From positions 186,001 to 250,000 of the forward strand of contig NZ_AAYB01000003.1 in NCBI RefSeq assembly GCF_000169435.1: DNA of 64,000 bases, written 5' to 3'. The DNA comes from Roseobacter sp. CCS2. Lineage in GTDB: Bacteria > Pseudomonadota > Alphaproteobacteria > Rhodobacterales > Rhodobacteraceae. Positions within the stretch are counted from its first letter, which is position 1; each line of letters begins with the position of its first letter. Shown one piece after another: positions 28,588-41,334 of the stretch. The notes under the pieces were generated by a model. It made no database searches and was not told the origin of the DNA. It saw only the letters and a program-made list of their open reading frames with translations. The translations under genes were made by a program, and so were the position numbers.

Positions 28588-29586
28588 CTAGCGTGCACTC
28601 GTCCGGTCAGCGTTGACCCCTGAACCGTAGATTGGTGTATGCAAACCAAATAGGTAATGAAAGACAGCAAGCGCGCGTGCCCAGCTCAGAATGCCCTTGC
28701 CGATAAAAACGCGGCCATTGGGTTGTCCCGTCAGTCGGCGCATGATGCCATACAGAACAAAACCTGTCCCAAAGATGGCAAAGCGATTTGTTAAAGTTAA
28801 CATGCGCATCGCATTACGAGCCCGGCTTCCGCGATATCCGGCTTTGGCTTGCATCGCTGCGACCTGATACCGCGATACCTGATCCATCATTCGCCGTTTG
28901 AAATAGTATCGCAGGGATGTGCGCGTGCCTTCGCTTACTTCTGTCGCTATCGCATACGGCCATTTCACAGCCTTCAGGCCATACGCATATTTTGCCCGCA
29001 ACATCAGTTCAAAGTCCTCGCCGCCGATCTGGTTCATTTCCCCCGCAAACCGTAAACCGGGCCCAAACTTTGGATCAAAGACAGTATTTTGCATAGCAAA
29101 ATTTGCGGTGGAATGAACAACGGTCATCTCACCGGCGGGTGTCTGGGGAACCTGCAGTTGTTCAAGGTACGGCGTCGTATCGGGAGAATATACAATTTTT
29201 TTGGCCGCAACGATAATTGGCGCATCCAAGGTTTCAATGCCAATGATGAACTGTTTCAGCCAGTCCTTTGCGACGGTTTCATCGTCATCTACGCCGATCA
29301 GCCATTCCACGTTTGCATCTGTTGCAGCGTCTAGCACCCTGTTTCGCGCGTTGACGAGGCCGGCTTGCGGTTCGTGGATCAGCAGTATGGGAAACTTTGG
29401 AGCAAGGTTGATAACATCATCAGACACAGTCGGCGCATCGTTATTATCGACGATAATGATTGTGACGTCGAAATTTGAAGGTTGGGGTTGTTCCCAAATA
29501 CTCTCCAAAAGGCGACGCAGCAGCGCGTTGCGCTGCCGCGTACATATTCCGATTGCGATAAGAGGTTTTCTTAAATGTGACGTCAC
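28588..29586 (-). CDS. Glycosyltransferase family 2 protein
   Basis: A 332-residue GT-A fold transferase. The N-terminal [21 protein letters not shown], the nucleotide-sugar DNND motif ([10 protein letters not shown]) and the metal-binding acidic cluster GVDDDETV (about residues 97-104) are visible. The C-terminal part contains a hydrophobic stretch that may touch the membrane. It resembles ExoM-type exopolysaccharide glucosyltransferases; donor and acceptor are unknown. The start is GTG at 29586, somewhat uncertain. No other polysaccharide gene is nearby. It lies next to tRNA-Pro in a less compact, lower-GC stretch that may be acquired. Confidence 0.85.
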   Translation of the reverse strand: MTSHLRKPLIAIGICTRQRNALLRRLLESIWEQPQPSNFDVTIIIVDNNDAPTVSDDVINLAPKFPILLIHEPQAGLVNARNRVLDAATDANVEWLIGVDDDETVAKDWLKQFIIGIETLDAPIIVAAKKIVYSPDTTPYLEQLQVPQTPAGEMTVVHSTANFAMQNTVFDPKFGPGLRFAGEMNQIGGEDFELMLRAKYAYGLKAVKWPYAIATEVSEGTRTSLRYYFKRRMMDQVSRYQVAAMQAKAGYRGSRARNAMRMLTLTNRFAIFGTGFVLYGIMRRLTGQPNGRVFIGKGILSWARALAVFHYLFGLHTPIYGSGVNADRTSAR

Positions 29587-29628
29587 ATCAAATTCGAAAC
29601 ACTTTGCGCAAGTTGTAAGCCAATCGTT

Positions 29629-29859
29629 TTAGGTAGGCTCACTACCATCGTCGTCATCATCGTCGTCAGCCAGAACAGCGACGCCGATCAGAACAGCGAT
29701 GATTGCCGCTGGGATAACCCAAGCTGGAACGCTTGACTCTGCTTCGACAGGATCTGCCATAACTGGCACTGTTTCTGTGATGGCATCAGCCAAACCACCG
29801 GCGTAGGCGGAAACGCCTGCGACGATAAGTGCGCCAAGTATGACCCAAAATTTCTTCAT
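29629..29859 (-). CDS. Small exported or membrane protein with poly-Asp C-terminus
   Basis: A 76-residue protein with a signal peptide (MKKFWVILGALIVAGVSAYA), a short extracytoplasmic part starting GGLADAITETVPVM, one transmembrane helix (PAWVIPAAIIAVLIGVAVLA, about 47-66) and then seven consecutive Asp residues before the end. The start at 29859 has GGAG seven bases upstream; an ATG at 29877 lacks one. Similar GGL(A/S)(D/E)P-type small proteins are, from memory, frequent in Rhodobacteraceae, with no known role. It may be cotranscribed with the glycosyltransferase 42 bp downstream. Confidence 0.65.
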   Translation of the reverse strand: MKKFWVILGALIVAGVSAYAGGLADAITETVPVMADPVEAESSVPAWVIPAAIIAVLIGVAVLADDDDDDDGSEPT

Positions 29860-30692
29860 TGGTATTCTCCAATTCACTATTTGTTTTACGTACTAAGGTT
29901 GCCAAACCAAAAAATTTGCCGCCCCCTTAACCTTCAAAACAGCACTCGGTTCGTGCAGTCAACAAAAACTAAGCGAAAAACCGCGACGTAGGGTCAATTT
30001 GTGCGGTTTGGACGACGAAAAGACCGAAATTAAAGGATAAACTTGGCAGAAGACGTCAAGGCGTGGCACATCATATCGTGCTGTAACGGCACTACATGGC
30101 AGCTACGATCTGACGTTACTCATGCCGCAGGTTGTGAGATTGGTTTCATTTTCGCTGATTGCGGGATCGTGACTGTTGAGGGTTGTGATAAACTGGCAAC
30201 GTGATTCCTGACGATGCCGACGATCGCTTTGACACGTCAGAAGAACCACGCTCCGCTATCGCCGGTGTTGAAGTATCGGCTGAACCATTTCAGCTAAGTT
30301 TGCGAAGTTGAACGCTTTCTTTTCGATGGGAAAGAACGGCCCATTGTGGACAACTATGTGCGTGAATCACCTGACCCGATCACGGCCCATGTCCCGGCTG
30401 ACACGTCAACTGAATAAATCCATATTTTGTGTTAAAAATCCGTTGACCCACGAGGGCTAGATGCGTCACGTTGTGCGGGCCGGCGACCACGACACAATAT
30501 GTGGTAGCGGTAAGGGGACAGTTCAGCAGGCGGGCGCGCAATACATCGTGCTCAATCACGAACGTCTGATCGTTGATCAGGCTGATGTTCGTGATCTTAA
30601 AATGAACAGAGTTCTTGCGTTTTTTTCGCCGTGACAGCGGCAGTGTTGAGACAAATGCCGCAACGTCGGCGCATAAAATATGGGGCAGACCA
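29860..30692. other. 833-bp stretch without a convincing gene
   Basis: No gene can be assigned with confidence between the poly-Asp protein and nrdJ. Short protein-like fragments occur in successive plus-strand frames: 30043-30204 (TTG start, 53 codons), 30201-30293, about 30300-30417 and 30461-30634 (57 codons, MRHVVRAGDHDTICG...). None has a good ribosome-binding site and none is recognised. The pattern could be a decayed gene or chance. No B12 riboswitch motif was seen upstream of nrdJ. Confidence 0.4.
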
Positions 30693-33600
30693 ATGAAAAT
30701 TGACCGCAGTTTTACCAAAGCCAAGACAGGCGCTTATGGAGAGCTTGAATTCAAATCGACAACATCAGAGATTCGAAACCCTGATGGCACGATAGTTTTC
30801 AAACTCGACAACTGCGAGATCCCGGCAGGCTGGAGCCAAGTAGCCTCGGACGTTATTGCACAGAAGTATTTCCGCAAAGCCGGTGTGCCTTCTGAAGTGA
30901 AGCGCGTGAAAGAAAAGGGTGTGCCTGAATTTCTTTGGCGCTCAGAGCCAGCTAAGGGTGCGACCTTTGGTGGTGAGACATCTGCCAAGCAAGTTTTTGA
31001 TCGTCTGGCGGGTGCATGGACATATTGGGGCTGGAAGGGTGGCTACTTTACAACCGAAGCTGACGCCAAAGCCTATTTTGACGAGATGCGCTATATGCTG
31101 GCGACGCAACGCGCTGCCCCCAACAGCCCACAGTGGTTCAACACCGGGCTGCACTGGGCCTACGGCATTGATGGCCCGGCACAGGGTCACTTCTACGTGG
31201 ATTACCAAAGCGGTGAGCTGACAAAATCAACGTCGTCTTACGAGCATCCACAGCCGCACGCGTGTTTTATCCAATCCGTTGGCGACGATCTGGTCAACGA
31301 AGGCGGGATCATGGATCTTTGGGTTCGTGAAGCACGTCTGTTCAAATACGGCTCTGGCACAGGCACAAACTTTTCCTCCCTGCGTGGTGACGGCGAAGCC
31401 TTGTCCGGTGGTGGTAAATCATCTGGCCTGATGGGTTTCCTGAAAATCGGTGACCGCGCCGCCGGTGCCATCAAATCGGGCGGCACAACACGCCGTGCGG
31501 CCAAGATGGTGATCGTTGACGCGGATCACCCTGATATCGAAGAATTCATCAACTGGAAGGTCATCGAAGAGCAGAAAGTGGCGTCCATCGTCGCGGGTTC
31601 CAAGATGCACGCGCGTTACCTGAACGCGATCTTTGCGGCAATCAAATCGTGGGACGGCGAAGAAGTATCCGCCTATGATCCAAAGACAAACGAAACGCTG
31701 GCATCTGCTGTGAAGGACGCCAAAAAGTCCGCTATTCCAGAAACTTATATCAAGCGCGTGCTGGACTACGCAAAGCAGGGTTATTCCAGCATTGAATTCC
31801 CGACATACGACACAGACTGGGATTCTGAGGCTTATTCATCTGTCTCTGGCCAAAACTCCAATAACTCCATTCGCGTCACGGATGCGTTCTTGAAGGCCGT
31901 CGAAGACGACGCCGATTGGAAACTGATCAACCGCCGTAACGGTGAAGTTGCCAAGATCATCAAAGCGCGCGAGTTGTGGGAACAAGTCGGCCACGCCGCA
32001 TGGGCCTGTGCCGATCCGGGCATTCAATACCACGACACCGTCAATGCATGGCACACATGCCCAGAAGACGGCGAAATTCGTGGCTCAAACCCTTGTTCTG
32101 AATACATGTTCCTGGATGACACCGCCTGTAACCTTGCGTCCATGAACCTGCTGACGTTCTACAAGGATGGCACATTCCAAGCCGAAGATTACATGCACGC
32201 GACACGCTTGTGGACCGTGACGTTGGAAATCTCGGTCATGATGGCGCAATTCCCGTCCAAGGAAATCGCGCAGCGGTCTTATGACTTCCGCACATTGGGT
32301 CTGGGCTATGCCAACATCGGCGGTTTGTTGATGAACATGGGGTTCGGCTATGACAGCGATGAAGGCCGCGCGATGGGTGCAGCCTTGACCGCGATCATGT
32401 CTGGCGTGTCTTACGCAACCTCCGCCGAAATGGCGGGCGAACTTGGTGCGTTCCCCGGTTACAAGAAGAACAGCAAGCACATGCTGCGCGTGATCAAGAA
32501 CCACCGTCAGGCGGCCTTGGGCAAGGCAGATGGCTATGACAAGCTGGATGTGAAGCCTGTACCGTTGGACCACGCGAACTGCCCCGATCAGCGTTTGATC
32601 GAACTGGCCGTTGGTAGCTGGGATGAAGCGCTGAAGCTGGGTAAAAAGCACGGCTATCGCAACGCGCAGGTCTCTGTCATCGCGCCAACTGGTACCATCG
32701 GTCTGGTCATGGATTGCGATACAACAGGGATCGAGCCCGACTTTGCATTGGTGAAGTTTAAGAAACTGGCCGGTGGCGGCTATTTCAAGATTATCAACCA
32801 ATCTGTCCCAGCGGCCCTTGAAAAACTGGGCTATGGATCGGCGCAGATCGAAGAGATTATCGCCTATGCGGTGGGTCACGGGTCCATCGGGCAGGCGCCT
32901 GCAATCAACCACACATCGCTGATCGGGCATGGCTTTGGTCAGGCGGAACTGGATAAGATTGAAGCAGCACTTGCTTCGGCCTTTGATATCCGCTTTGTCT
33001 TCAACCAGTGGACGCTGGGCGAGGAGTTCTGCACCAAGACGCTGGGTATTCCTGCCGAAAAGCTGAACGACCCAACCTTTGATCTGCTGCGCCACCTTGG
33101 CTATTCCAAGCAGGACATTGATGCGGCCAACGACCACGTTTGCGGTACCATGACGCTGGAAGGTGCGCCGTTCCTGAAGGACGAACACATGACCGTGTTC
33201 GACTGCGCCAACCCATGTGGCAAAAAAGGCAAGCGTTATCTGAGCGTTGACAGCCACATCTACATGATGGCCGCGGCACAATCGTTCATCTCTGGTGCGA
33301 TCTCCAAAACGATCAACATGCCGAATGATGCGACGATTGAGGACTGCCAGAAAGCCTATGAGTTGTCTTGGTCTTTGGGTGTGAAAGCCAACGCGCTTTA
33401 CCGTGATGGGTCCAAACTATCCCAGCCATTGGCCGCTGCCCTTGTTGAAGATGACGAAGACGCGCAAGAGACATTGGAAACCGGCAACCACCACGAAAAG
33501 GCGGCTGTTCTGGCCGAAAAGATCGTCGAAAAGATCATCGTTCAGGAAGTGCGCAATCGTGAGCGCGAAAAGATGCCACAACGGCGCAAAGGCTATACGC

Positions 33601-34349
33601 AGAAAGCCATCGTTGGGGGCCACAAGGTCTATCTGCGGACCGGCGAGTATGAAGACGGCCAGTTGGGCGAAATCTTCATCGACATGCACAAGGAAGGCGC
33701 CGGTTTCCGGGCCATGATGAACAACTTTGCCATCGCGGTATCGGTTGGTCTGCAATACGGCGTGCCGCTGGAAGAGTTCGTGGATGCCTTCACATTTACC
33801 AAGTTCGAACCGGCTGGCATGGTGCAAGGCAACGACAGCATCAAGAATGCAACGTCGATCCTTGACTATATCTTCCGCGAATTGGCTGTGTCCTACCTTG
33901 ACCGGACCGACCTGGCGCACGTCAAGCCAGAGGGTGCCTCCTTCGACAGTGTAGGCCGTGGCGAGGAAGAGGGCGTGTCGAACGTACAGGCCCCGACCGA
34001 AAATGCGGCGACCCGGTCATTGGAAGTGCTCAAGCAAATCTCGTCCACCGGTTACCTGCGCAAGCGGATGCCACAGGATTTGGTTGTCTTGCAGGGCGGC
34101 ATGGGTGCGACAGCACTGGCAGCAGGCACAGATGCGGCGGCTGCGTTGCAAACACTGGTGCCAGAAGTCAGCGTTGTCACCGAAAGCGTCGTCGCAACAG
34201 GGACGGCCACAACGATCTCTGCCCGCGACAAAGCCAAAATGCAGGGCTACGAGGGCGATCCTTGCGGTGAATGCGGCAACTACACGCTGGTGCGCAACGG
34301 GACGTGCATGAAGTGCAACACCTGTGGCGGCACGTCTGGGTGTAGCTAA
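30693..34349 (+). CDS. nrdJ: Vitamin B12-dependent (class II) ribonucleotide reductase
   Basis: Makes deoxyribonucleotides using an adenosylcobalamin-generated thiyl radical, with or without oxygen. At 1218 residues it belongs to the long proteobacterial NrdJ type. Visible family blocks include [52 protein letters not shown] and the [26 protein letters not shown] region. A C-terminal zinc-ribbon-like tail has paired cysteines (GDPCGECGN...CMKCNTCGG). The start at 30693 ([20 protein letters not shown]) is the conserved one; the upstream ATG at 30615 is not. A strong terminator follows. It depends on the cobalamin made by cob genes such as those at 57-61 kb. Confidence 0.96.
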   Translation: MKIDRSFTKAKTGAYGELEFKSTTSEIRNPDGTIVFKLDNCEIPAGWSQVASDVIAQKYFRKAGVPSEVKRVKEKGVPEFLWRSEPAKGATFGGETSAKQVFDRLAGAWTYWGWKGGYFTTEADAKAYFDEMRYMLATQRAAPNSPQWFNTGLHWAYGIDGPAQGHFYVDYQSGELTKSTSSYEHPQPHACFIQSVGDDLVNEGGIMDLWVREARLFKYGSGTGTNFSSLRGDGEALSGGGKSSGLMGFLKIGDRAAGAIKSGGTTRRAAKMVIVDADHPDIEEFINWKVIEEQKVASIVAGSKMHARYLNAIFAAIKSWDGEEVSAYDPKTNETLASAVKDAKKSAIPETYIKRVLDYAKQGYSSIEFPTYDTDWDSEAYSSVSGQNSNNSIRVTDAFLKAVEDDADWKLINRRNGEVAKIIKARELWEQVGHAAWACADPGIQYHDTVNAWHTCPEDGEIRGSNPCSEYMFLDDTACNLASMNLLTFYKDGTFQAEDYMHATRLWTVTLEISVMMAQFPSKEIAQRSYDFRTLGLGYANIGGLLMNMGFGYDSDEGRAMGAALTAIMSGVSYATSAEMAGELGAFPGYKKNSKHMLRVIKNHRQAALGKADGYDKLDVKPVPLDHANCPDQRLIELAVGSWDEALKLGKKHGYRNAQVSVIAPTGTIGLVMDCDTTGIEPDFALVKFKKLAGGGYFKIINQSVPAALEKLGYGSAQIEEIIAYAVGHGSIGQAPAINHTSLIGHGFGQAELDKIEAALASAFDIRFVFNQWTLGEEFCTKTLGIPAEKLNDPTFDLLRHLGYSKQDIDAANDHVCGTMTLEGAPFLKDEHMTVFDCANPCGKKGKRYLSVDSHIYMMAAAQSFISGAISKTINMPNDATIEDCQKAYELSWSLGVKANALYRDGSKLSQPLAAALVEDDEDAQETLETGNHHEKAAVLAEKIVEKIIVQEVRNREREKMPQRRKGYTQKAIVGGHKVYLRTGEYEDGQLGEIFIDMHKEGAGFRAMMNNFAIAVSVGLQYGVPLEEFVDAFTFTKFEPAGMVQGNDSIKNATSILDYIFRELAVSYLDRTDLAHVKPEGASFDSVGRGEEEGVSNVQAPTENAATRSLEVLKQISSTGYLRKRMPQDLVVLQGGMGATALAAGTDAAAALQTLVPEVSVVTESVVATGTATTISARDKAKMQGYEGDPCGECGNYTLVRNGTCMKCNTCGGTSGCS

Positions 34350-34362
34350 GAAATTGAGGGTT

Positions 34363-34397
34363 GGGGTCAGTGTCCTACCACTGACCCCAGCTTTTCC
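34363..34397 (+). terminator. Intrinsic terminator of nrdJ
   Basis: GGGGTCAGTG (34363-34372) and CACTGACCCC (34379-34388) form a perfect 10-bp stem with a 6-nt loop, followed by AGCTTTTC. It starts 13 bp after the nrdJ stop. Confidence 0.88.
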
Positions 34398-34550
34398 CGC
34401 ATCATAGCGCGGTGCGGGCAAGCTATTGCAACCAATTTGGCAGCAGTAGTGAGCAAGACATTGAAACAGTTATTGGATCAATGACGTGCTTTAACATACA
34501 GGATTTATCCCCAAGATTTTTGGGTTTCCTGTGAGTAAGTGGAGGCCAGT

Positions 34551-34835
34551 ATGGCTGTCTATTTGGTGGCGTGGAATATAAACAAAGAAGGAACAAAATA
34601 TAACACTGCGCGAGCTGCTCTAATAAAGCAGATTGAAACGTATACCAACACGCATGACCCGGGTTTGGAATCGGTACGGTTTGTTTCGACCACAAGTTCT
34701 GCGAGTGCTGTCAGCGACAAATTGCGCAAGGTTTTAGATGACGACGACCGAATATTTGTAACCAAATTGGTGGCAGGCGGACATGCTGGCTGGCTTCAAA
34801 AGTCAGTTTGGTCATGGATTAACGCCCGAATTTAA
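34551..34835 (+). CDS. Lone Cas2/SinR-like small protein
   Basis: A 94-residue protein. The start MAVYLVAWNINKEGTKY and the later SASAVSDKLRKVLDDDDRIFVTKL match the pattern I recall for standalone proteins annotated SinR family or Cas2-like (ferredoxin fold, VapD relatives): M-x-x-Y-L-[IV]-x-x-[DN]-[LI]-N-K-x-G-x-x-Y, then [ST]-x-[SA] and L-D-x-D-D-[RK]-[IL]-F-V-x-K. No CRISPR array or other cas gene is present. GGAGG precedes the start by five bases. The coding sequence is noticeably more AT-rich than its neighbours and lies alone between two intrinsic terminators, which suggests recent acquisition. Function unknown; an RNase or toxin-like role is possible. Confidence 0.6.
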   Translation: MAVYLVAWNINKEGTKYNTARAALIKQIETYTNTHDPGLESVRFVSTTSSASAVSDKLRKVLDDDDRIFVTKLVAGGHAGWLQKSVWSWINARI

Positions 34836-34861
34836 TTTGGAAGTGCATTTCTGATAACAGA

Positions 34862-34955
34862 GCTTCGGAGCGGGTACGCTCGCTCCGACGCGGATTGGGC
34901 CGCAGGCAAATAAACCGAGCGGTACATAATGAGTGAGCCTGATCAGCGAAACTCA
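34862..34955 (+). ncRNA. Candidate small RNA between the Cas2-like gene and its terminator
   Basis: After the Cas2-like stop there is a perfect 7-bp hairpin (CGGAGCG ... CGCTCCG, 34866-34887), about 70 nt of unassigned sequence and then a TTCG terminator. This could be a separate small RNA or a long structured 3' UTR. It does not resemble 6S, SRP, tmRNA or any riboswitch I can recall. No clear promoter was found. Confidence 0.3.
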
Positions 34956-34981
34956 GGGGGAACTTCGGTTCCCCCTTTTTT
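34956..34981 (+). terminator. Intrinsic terminator with TTCG loop
   Basis: GGGGGAAC-TTCG-GTTCCCCC is a perfect 8-bp stem with a stable tetraloop followed by six Ts, 83 bp upstream of the antiporter gene. Confidence 0.9.
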
Positions 34982-35063
34982 ATGTCAGCGGTCAGGGCGT
35001 GTTGTTTCGCCTTTCAATGATGGCCGTCGCCGTGCATGATTTTGTAAACGAGGGGACATCACT

Positions 35064-36980
35064 ATGACCGACTTTCTGCTGCTGGCCTTCATTTTTCTGA
35101 TCGCAGGTGTCATCGCAGTGCCAATTGCCACGCGGTTGGGTCTTGGGTCTGTGCTGGGGTATCTGATCGCAGGTATTGTGATCAGCCCGGTCTTGGCGGT
35201 GCTGAATGTTGATGTGATCTCGATCCAGCATTTTGCCGAATTCGGCGTGGTGATGATGCTGTTCCTTGTGGGTTTGGAATTGGAACCCAAACGGCTTTGG
35301 GCGATGCGGGGTCAGCTGATTGGGCTGGGTGGCGGGCAGGTCGGGCTGACGGCAGCGGCGATCATGGGGATCGGCATGCTGTTTGGTCTGGGTTGGACGG
35401 TGGCATTGGCTGTTGGCCTTATTGCAGCATTAAGTTCCACAGCTATCGTATTGCAAACGCTTAATGAAAAAGGTCTGATGAAAAGCGATGGCGGGCAATC
35501 CAGCTTTGCCGTTCTGTTGGCCCAAGACATCGCTGTCATCCCAATGCTGGCGTTGATGCCCCTGATGGCGATGCCAGAACTACTTGATATGGCAGGCGAC
35601 CTCGCACATGCCACCGATGATCACGGTGATGGCGATCATGGGGCCGGGATGAGCCTTGTTGCCGGTCTGAACGGTTGGCAAACCGCGCTGGTGAACATCG
35701 TGGCCATTGCTGCGGTTGTGGGGGCGGGTAGTTTCCTGACACGCCCGATTTTCCGCTTCATCGCCGGGGCAAACCTGCGCGAGCTGTTTACCGCAACTGC
35801 GCTGATGATGGTTATTGGGATCGCCCTTTTGATGTCTTTGGTGGGCCTTTCACCCGCCTTGGGCACCTTCCTGGCCGGTGTTGTCTTGGCCAACAGCGAA
35901 TATCGGCATGAACTGGAATCGGACATTGACCCTTTCAAGGGCTTGTTATTGGGGCTGTTTTTTATGACGGTCGGTGCGGCGATTAATTTCACGCTACTGG
36001 CCGACAACCTGATGCTGATCTTGGGCTTGACGGTGATATTGATCGGGGTGAAAGCCGCCGTTCTGGGCATTCTGGCCGTTGTGTTCAAACTGCGCGGCGC
36101 GGATCGCTGGCTTTTGGCACTTAGCCTTGCGCAGGCGGGCGAATTTGGCTTTGTGCTGCTGTCATTTTCTGTCAGCAACGCGATTTTGCCGCAACTTCTG
36201 GCCGATAAGTTGCTGCTGGTCGTTGCCATTTCGATGATGCTGACCCCGCTTTTATTCATCTTTTACGACCGGGTGATCGTGCCGCGCTATACTGTGGCTG
36301 TCGATGACGAAGCAGACGCAATTGAAGAGCAGGGCGAAGTGATTATCGCGGGCGGTGGCCGCATTGGTGGTTTGGTCCGCCGCATTCTGAGTGCTGCTGG
36401 CTATAACCTCACCGTGATTGACTATAACGCGCAGCACCTTGAAAATATGCGCCGTTTCGGGGCGCGTATTTACTATGGTGATGCCACGCGTCCTGATTTG
36501 TTGCAGGCGGCTGGTCTGCAAAATGCCAAGGTTTTTGTCGCAGCCATTGATGATCGCGACAAGCTGACAGAATTGGTCCGCTATGTGCATACGACCGCGC
36601 CGCATGTCCATGTCATTGCGCGCGCCGTGGACAGGCACCATGTCTATGAGCTTTGGGCCGTTGGCTGCCGCGACATCATCCGCGAGACTTATGACAGTTC
36701 CTTACGCATGGGTCGTTCGGCACTTGAGGCGCTGAACATTCCCAAGGATCGCGCGCTGATGATGGTGGATGCGTTCAACCGCGCTGATCGGTCTTCGATG
36801 ATCACGCTTGCCGATGCCTATGATCCCAACATTCCAGTGATGGAGAATGAGGCCTATATCGCCCGCGTACAGGAAATCCTTGGACCACGCGAGGCGGCGA
36901 TGAATGCCGAGATGATGCAAATCCTGGAAACAGGCGAAATGCCGGAAGAAGATCAGTTCTACGACGGGCCAACCGGCTAG
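35064..36980 (+). CDS. CPA2 family cation:proton antiporter, KefB/KefC-like, with TrkA-N domain
   Basis: A 638-residue inner-membrane transporter. About twelve hydrophobic segments span residues 1-410, starting LLLAFIFLIAGVIAVPIATRLGLGSVLGYLIAG. A cytoplasmic Rossmann domain follows with the NAD-binding motif VIIAGGGRIGGLVRRIL (about 428-444) and DYNAQHLENMRRFGARIYYGDATRPDLL. This is the arrangement of KefB/KefC and YbaL-type potassium/proton antiporters used in pH and electrophile protection. A His/Asp-rich loop (about 187-195) may face the periplasm. Glutathione gating is not established. The stop overlaps the convergent cupin gene by 4 bp. Confidence 0.9.
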   Translation: MTDFLLLAFIFLIAGVIAVPIATRLGLGSVLGYLIAGIVISPVLAVLNVDVISIQHFAEFGVVMMLFLVGLELEPKRLWAMRGQLIGLGGGQVGLTAAAIMGIGMLFGLGWTVALAVGLIAALSSTAIVLQTLNEKGLMKSDGGQSSFAVLLAQDIAVIPMLALMPLMAMPELLDMAGDLAHATDDHGDGDHGAGMSLVAGLNGWQTALVNIVAIAAVVGAGSFLTRPIFRFIAGANLRELFTATALMMVIGIALLMSLVGLSPALGTFLAGVVLANSEYRHELESDIDPFKGLLLGLFFMTVGAAINFTLLADNLMLILGLTVILIGVKAAVLGILAVVFKLRGADRWLLALSLAQAGEFGFVLLSFSVSNAILPQLLADKLLLVVAISMMLTPLLFIFYDRVIVPRYTVAVDDEADAIEEQGEVIIAGGGRIGGLVRRILSAAGYNLTVIDYNAQHLENMRRFGARIYYGDATRPDLLQAAGLQNAKVFVAAIDDRDKLTELVRYVHTTAPHVHVIARAVDRHHVYELWAVGCRDIIRETYDSSLRMGRSALEALNIPKDRALMMVDAFNRADRSSMITLADAYDPNIPVMENEAYIARVQEILGPREAAMNAEMMQILETGEMPEEDQFYDGPTG

Positions 36981-37396
36981 CGCGGAATATCAACACCGGG
37001 ATCAGCGAGGGTGAAACCGTTGAACTGAAACCCCGGCGATACGGTGCAGCCCACAAGCGTCCAGTCGCCAGTGGTCGCGGCCTTTTGCCAGTGACCTGTC
37101 GGAACGATGGCTTGGGGCAATTGGCCGTACGCCAAATCAGGCCCAAGCCTGTGATCCGTTGCAGGCCCTTTAAGCGTTGGTGCCAGCGACAGGATCAATG
37201 GCGCACCAGCGTAGTAATGCCAAATCTCAACCGCATCAACTGCGTGCCAATGGCTTTCCTGTCTCGCTTTCAGCAGGAAATAGATACACGTGCCAGTGGC
37301 CCGCCCATCATTTTCGGCGATCCATGTCTGGCGATAATACCCGCCCTCTGGATGAGGGGCGAGGTCAAGCTGGGCGATGATATCGTCGGCGGTCAT
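36977..37396 (-). CDS. Cupin family protein (DUF985)
   Basis: A 139-residue single-domain beta-barrel protein. The family pattern is seen at the start (IIAQLDLAPHPEGGYYRQTW, residues 5-24), in the metal-site-like SHWHAVDAVEIWHYYAGAPL (about 49-68) and in the end block GCTVSPGFQFNGFTLAD. Function of DUF985 cupins is not known; a sugar- or acid-binding role has been suggested for relatives. The start at 37396 has AAAGGA upstream; the longer frame would overlap the preceding gene. It is the last gene of a minus-strand run starting at fur. Confidence 0.85.
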   Translation of the reverse strand: MTADDIIAQLDLAPHPEGGYYRQTWIAENDGRATGTCIYFLLKARQESHWHAVDAVEIWHYYAGAPLILSLAPTLKGPATDHRLGPDLAYGQLPQAIVPTGHWQKAATTGDWTLVGCTVSPGFQFNGFTLADPGVDIPR

Positions 37397-37421
37397 GGTA
37401 TCCTTTCTGCGCTGTGCGGTG

Positions 37422-38037
37422 TCAGAGATCAACGCGCAGGTCAGCCAGATCATCCGCGCTGATTGCACCGCGCAATGAGATTTCTTTGACGACATCGGGT
37501 GTCTTCACCAAACCACGCGCCTGACGGTTTTTGCGAAAGCTCTGATATCCATCTGTTGCAGGCACGTAAATCCAGTCTCCGCGCAGGGTATTGGCCCCGC
37601 CTTGGCGAAAGTTGCCGGTATTGATGGGAGCCAGATCAATCTGACCAGCAAAACGCTCTAAAAACCGCGCGGTGCTGATGTTGATGGTGGCTGTCGCTGT
37701 GTCGCTGGCGATGCTTTTTGCAAAGTCGTGGCCCTTGTTGCCGGGCCAGAAAAATACGCGTTCATCCAGTTGCCGCGCCCAATCTTCGCGTGATATCCCA
37801 TCAAGGCTTTGCCCTTGTTTTACTGTGCCATGCACGATGGGTTTTTGATGGTTCAAAGTGCAGCGCCCAAAGTCGGTTTGTACGACGCGCCGATCCTTGC
37901 GCAGCATGATGTCGCTTGCATCCTGATCAGCGCGCGCGGCCAGTTGTGCGGCAGGCATCAACCCGTATTGCCGGATCAGCGGTAGGTTGCTGGCCGGGGT
38001 CACATGGACCAGCGTCGGTCCCAAGGCCGTTATCAGA

Positions 38038-38045
<8 letters not shown>
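37422..38045 (-). CDS. DUF7002-like protein of unknown function
   Basis: A 207-residue protein starting MSDLITALGPTLVHVTPASNLPLIRQYGLMPA. This recalls the L-x-H-[MV]-T-x-x-x-N-x-x-x-I-x-x-x-G-L pattern I associate with DUF7002, a family with a layout somewhat like ADP-ribosyl or phosphotransferase folds. Other conserved-looking parts are LDERVFFWPG and DWIYVPATDGYQSFRKNRQ. No catalytic residue can be assigned. It overlaps the upstream GNAT gene by 8 bp, and the pair may work together or be simply linked. Confidence 0.6.
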
Positions 38046-40852
<2,807 letters not shown>

Positions 40853-40854
40853 GC

Positions 40855-41274
40855 TCAGTTATCCTTGTCTGTCAGCGGCACGGCATAAAGCTCTAACCGG
40901 TGACCCATCAAACGATAGCCCAGCTTGGCGGCGATCCGTTCCTGCAAGGCTTCGATTTCGGGATCAACGAATTCGATCACCGCGCCAGAGTGCACATCAA
41001 TCAGATGATCATGGTGGTCGCGATCAGCCGCCTCGTATCTGGCGCGTCCGTCGCCGAATTCGTGCTTTTCCAGGATGCCGGTTTCCTCGAACAGCTTGAC
41101 GGTGCGATAGACCGTCGCCAGTGAAATCTTCGGATCGACCGCCGCCGCCCGGTTATAAAGCTCTTCCACATCGGGGTGATCAATAGCGTCCTGTAATACG
41201 CTTGCAATCGTGCGCCGCTGATCCGTCATCCGCAGCCCGTTGGCCTCGCAGCGTTCAAGAATGGTTGTCGTCAT
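40855..41274 (-). CDS. Fur family metal-responsive regulator (Fur/Mur)
   Basis: A 139-residue repressor. The winged-helix part has MTDQRRTIASVLQ and the recognition-helix block ISLATVYRTVKLFEETGILEKHEF (about 48-71). The metal sites are in DRDHHDHLIDVHSGAVIEF (about 83-101) with further His at MGHRLELY. In alphaproteobacteria close relatives often sense manganese (Mur) rather than iron; I cannot decide which. The start at 41274 gives a normal length; a GTG at 41301 is an alternative. It is the first gene of the fur-eamA-eno run. Confidence 0.9.
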   Translation of the reverse strand: MTTTILERCEANGLRMTDQRRTIASVLQDAIDHPDVEELYNRAAAVDPKISLATVYRTVKLFEETGILEKHEFGDGRARYEAADRDHHDHLIDVHSGAVIEFVDPEIEALQERIAAKLGYRLMGHRLELYAVPLTDKDN

Positions 41275-41334
41275 ACCGGCCTCATGGTGTGTTACTGCCA
41301 CTGATAGCGGCGCAGGCGGCTGGTTTCCAGTGGA

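Noticed and set aside
30300-30692. Cobalamin riboswitch upstream of nrdJ
   Set aside because: Looked for because NrdJ uses B12; no B12-box-like sequence or suitable stems were found.
32085-33281. 398-codon minus-strand frame opposite nrdJ
   Set aside because: Shadow of a high-bias coding region; no motif, no ribosome-binding site and complete overlap with nrdJ.
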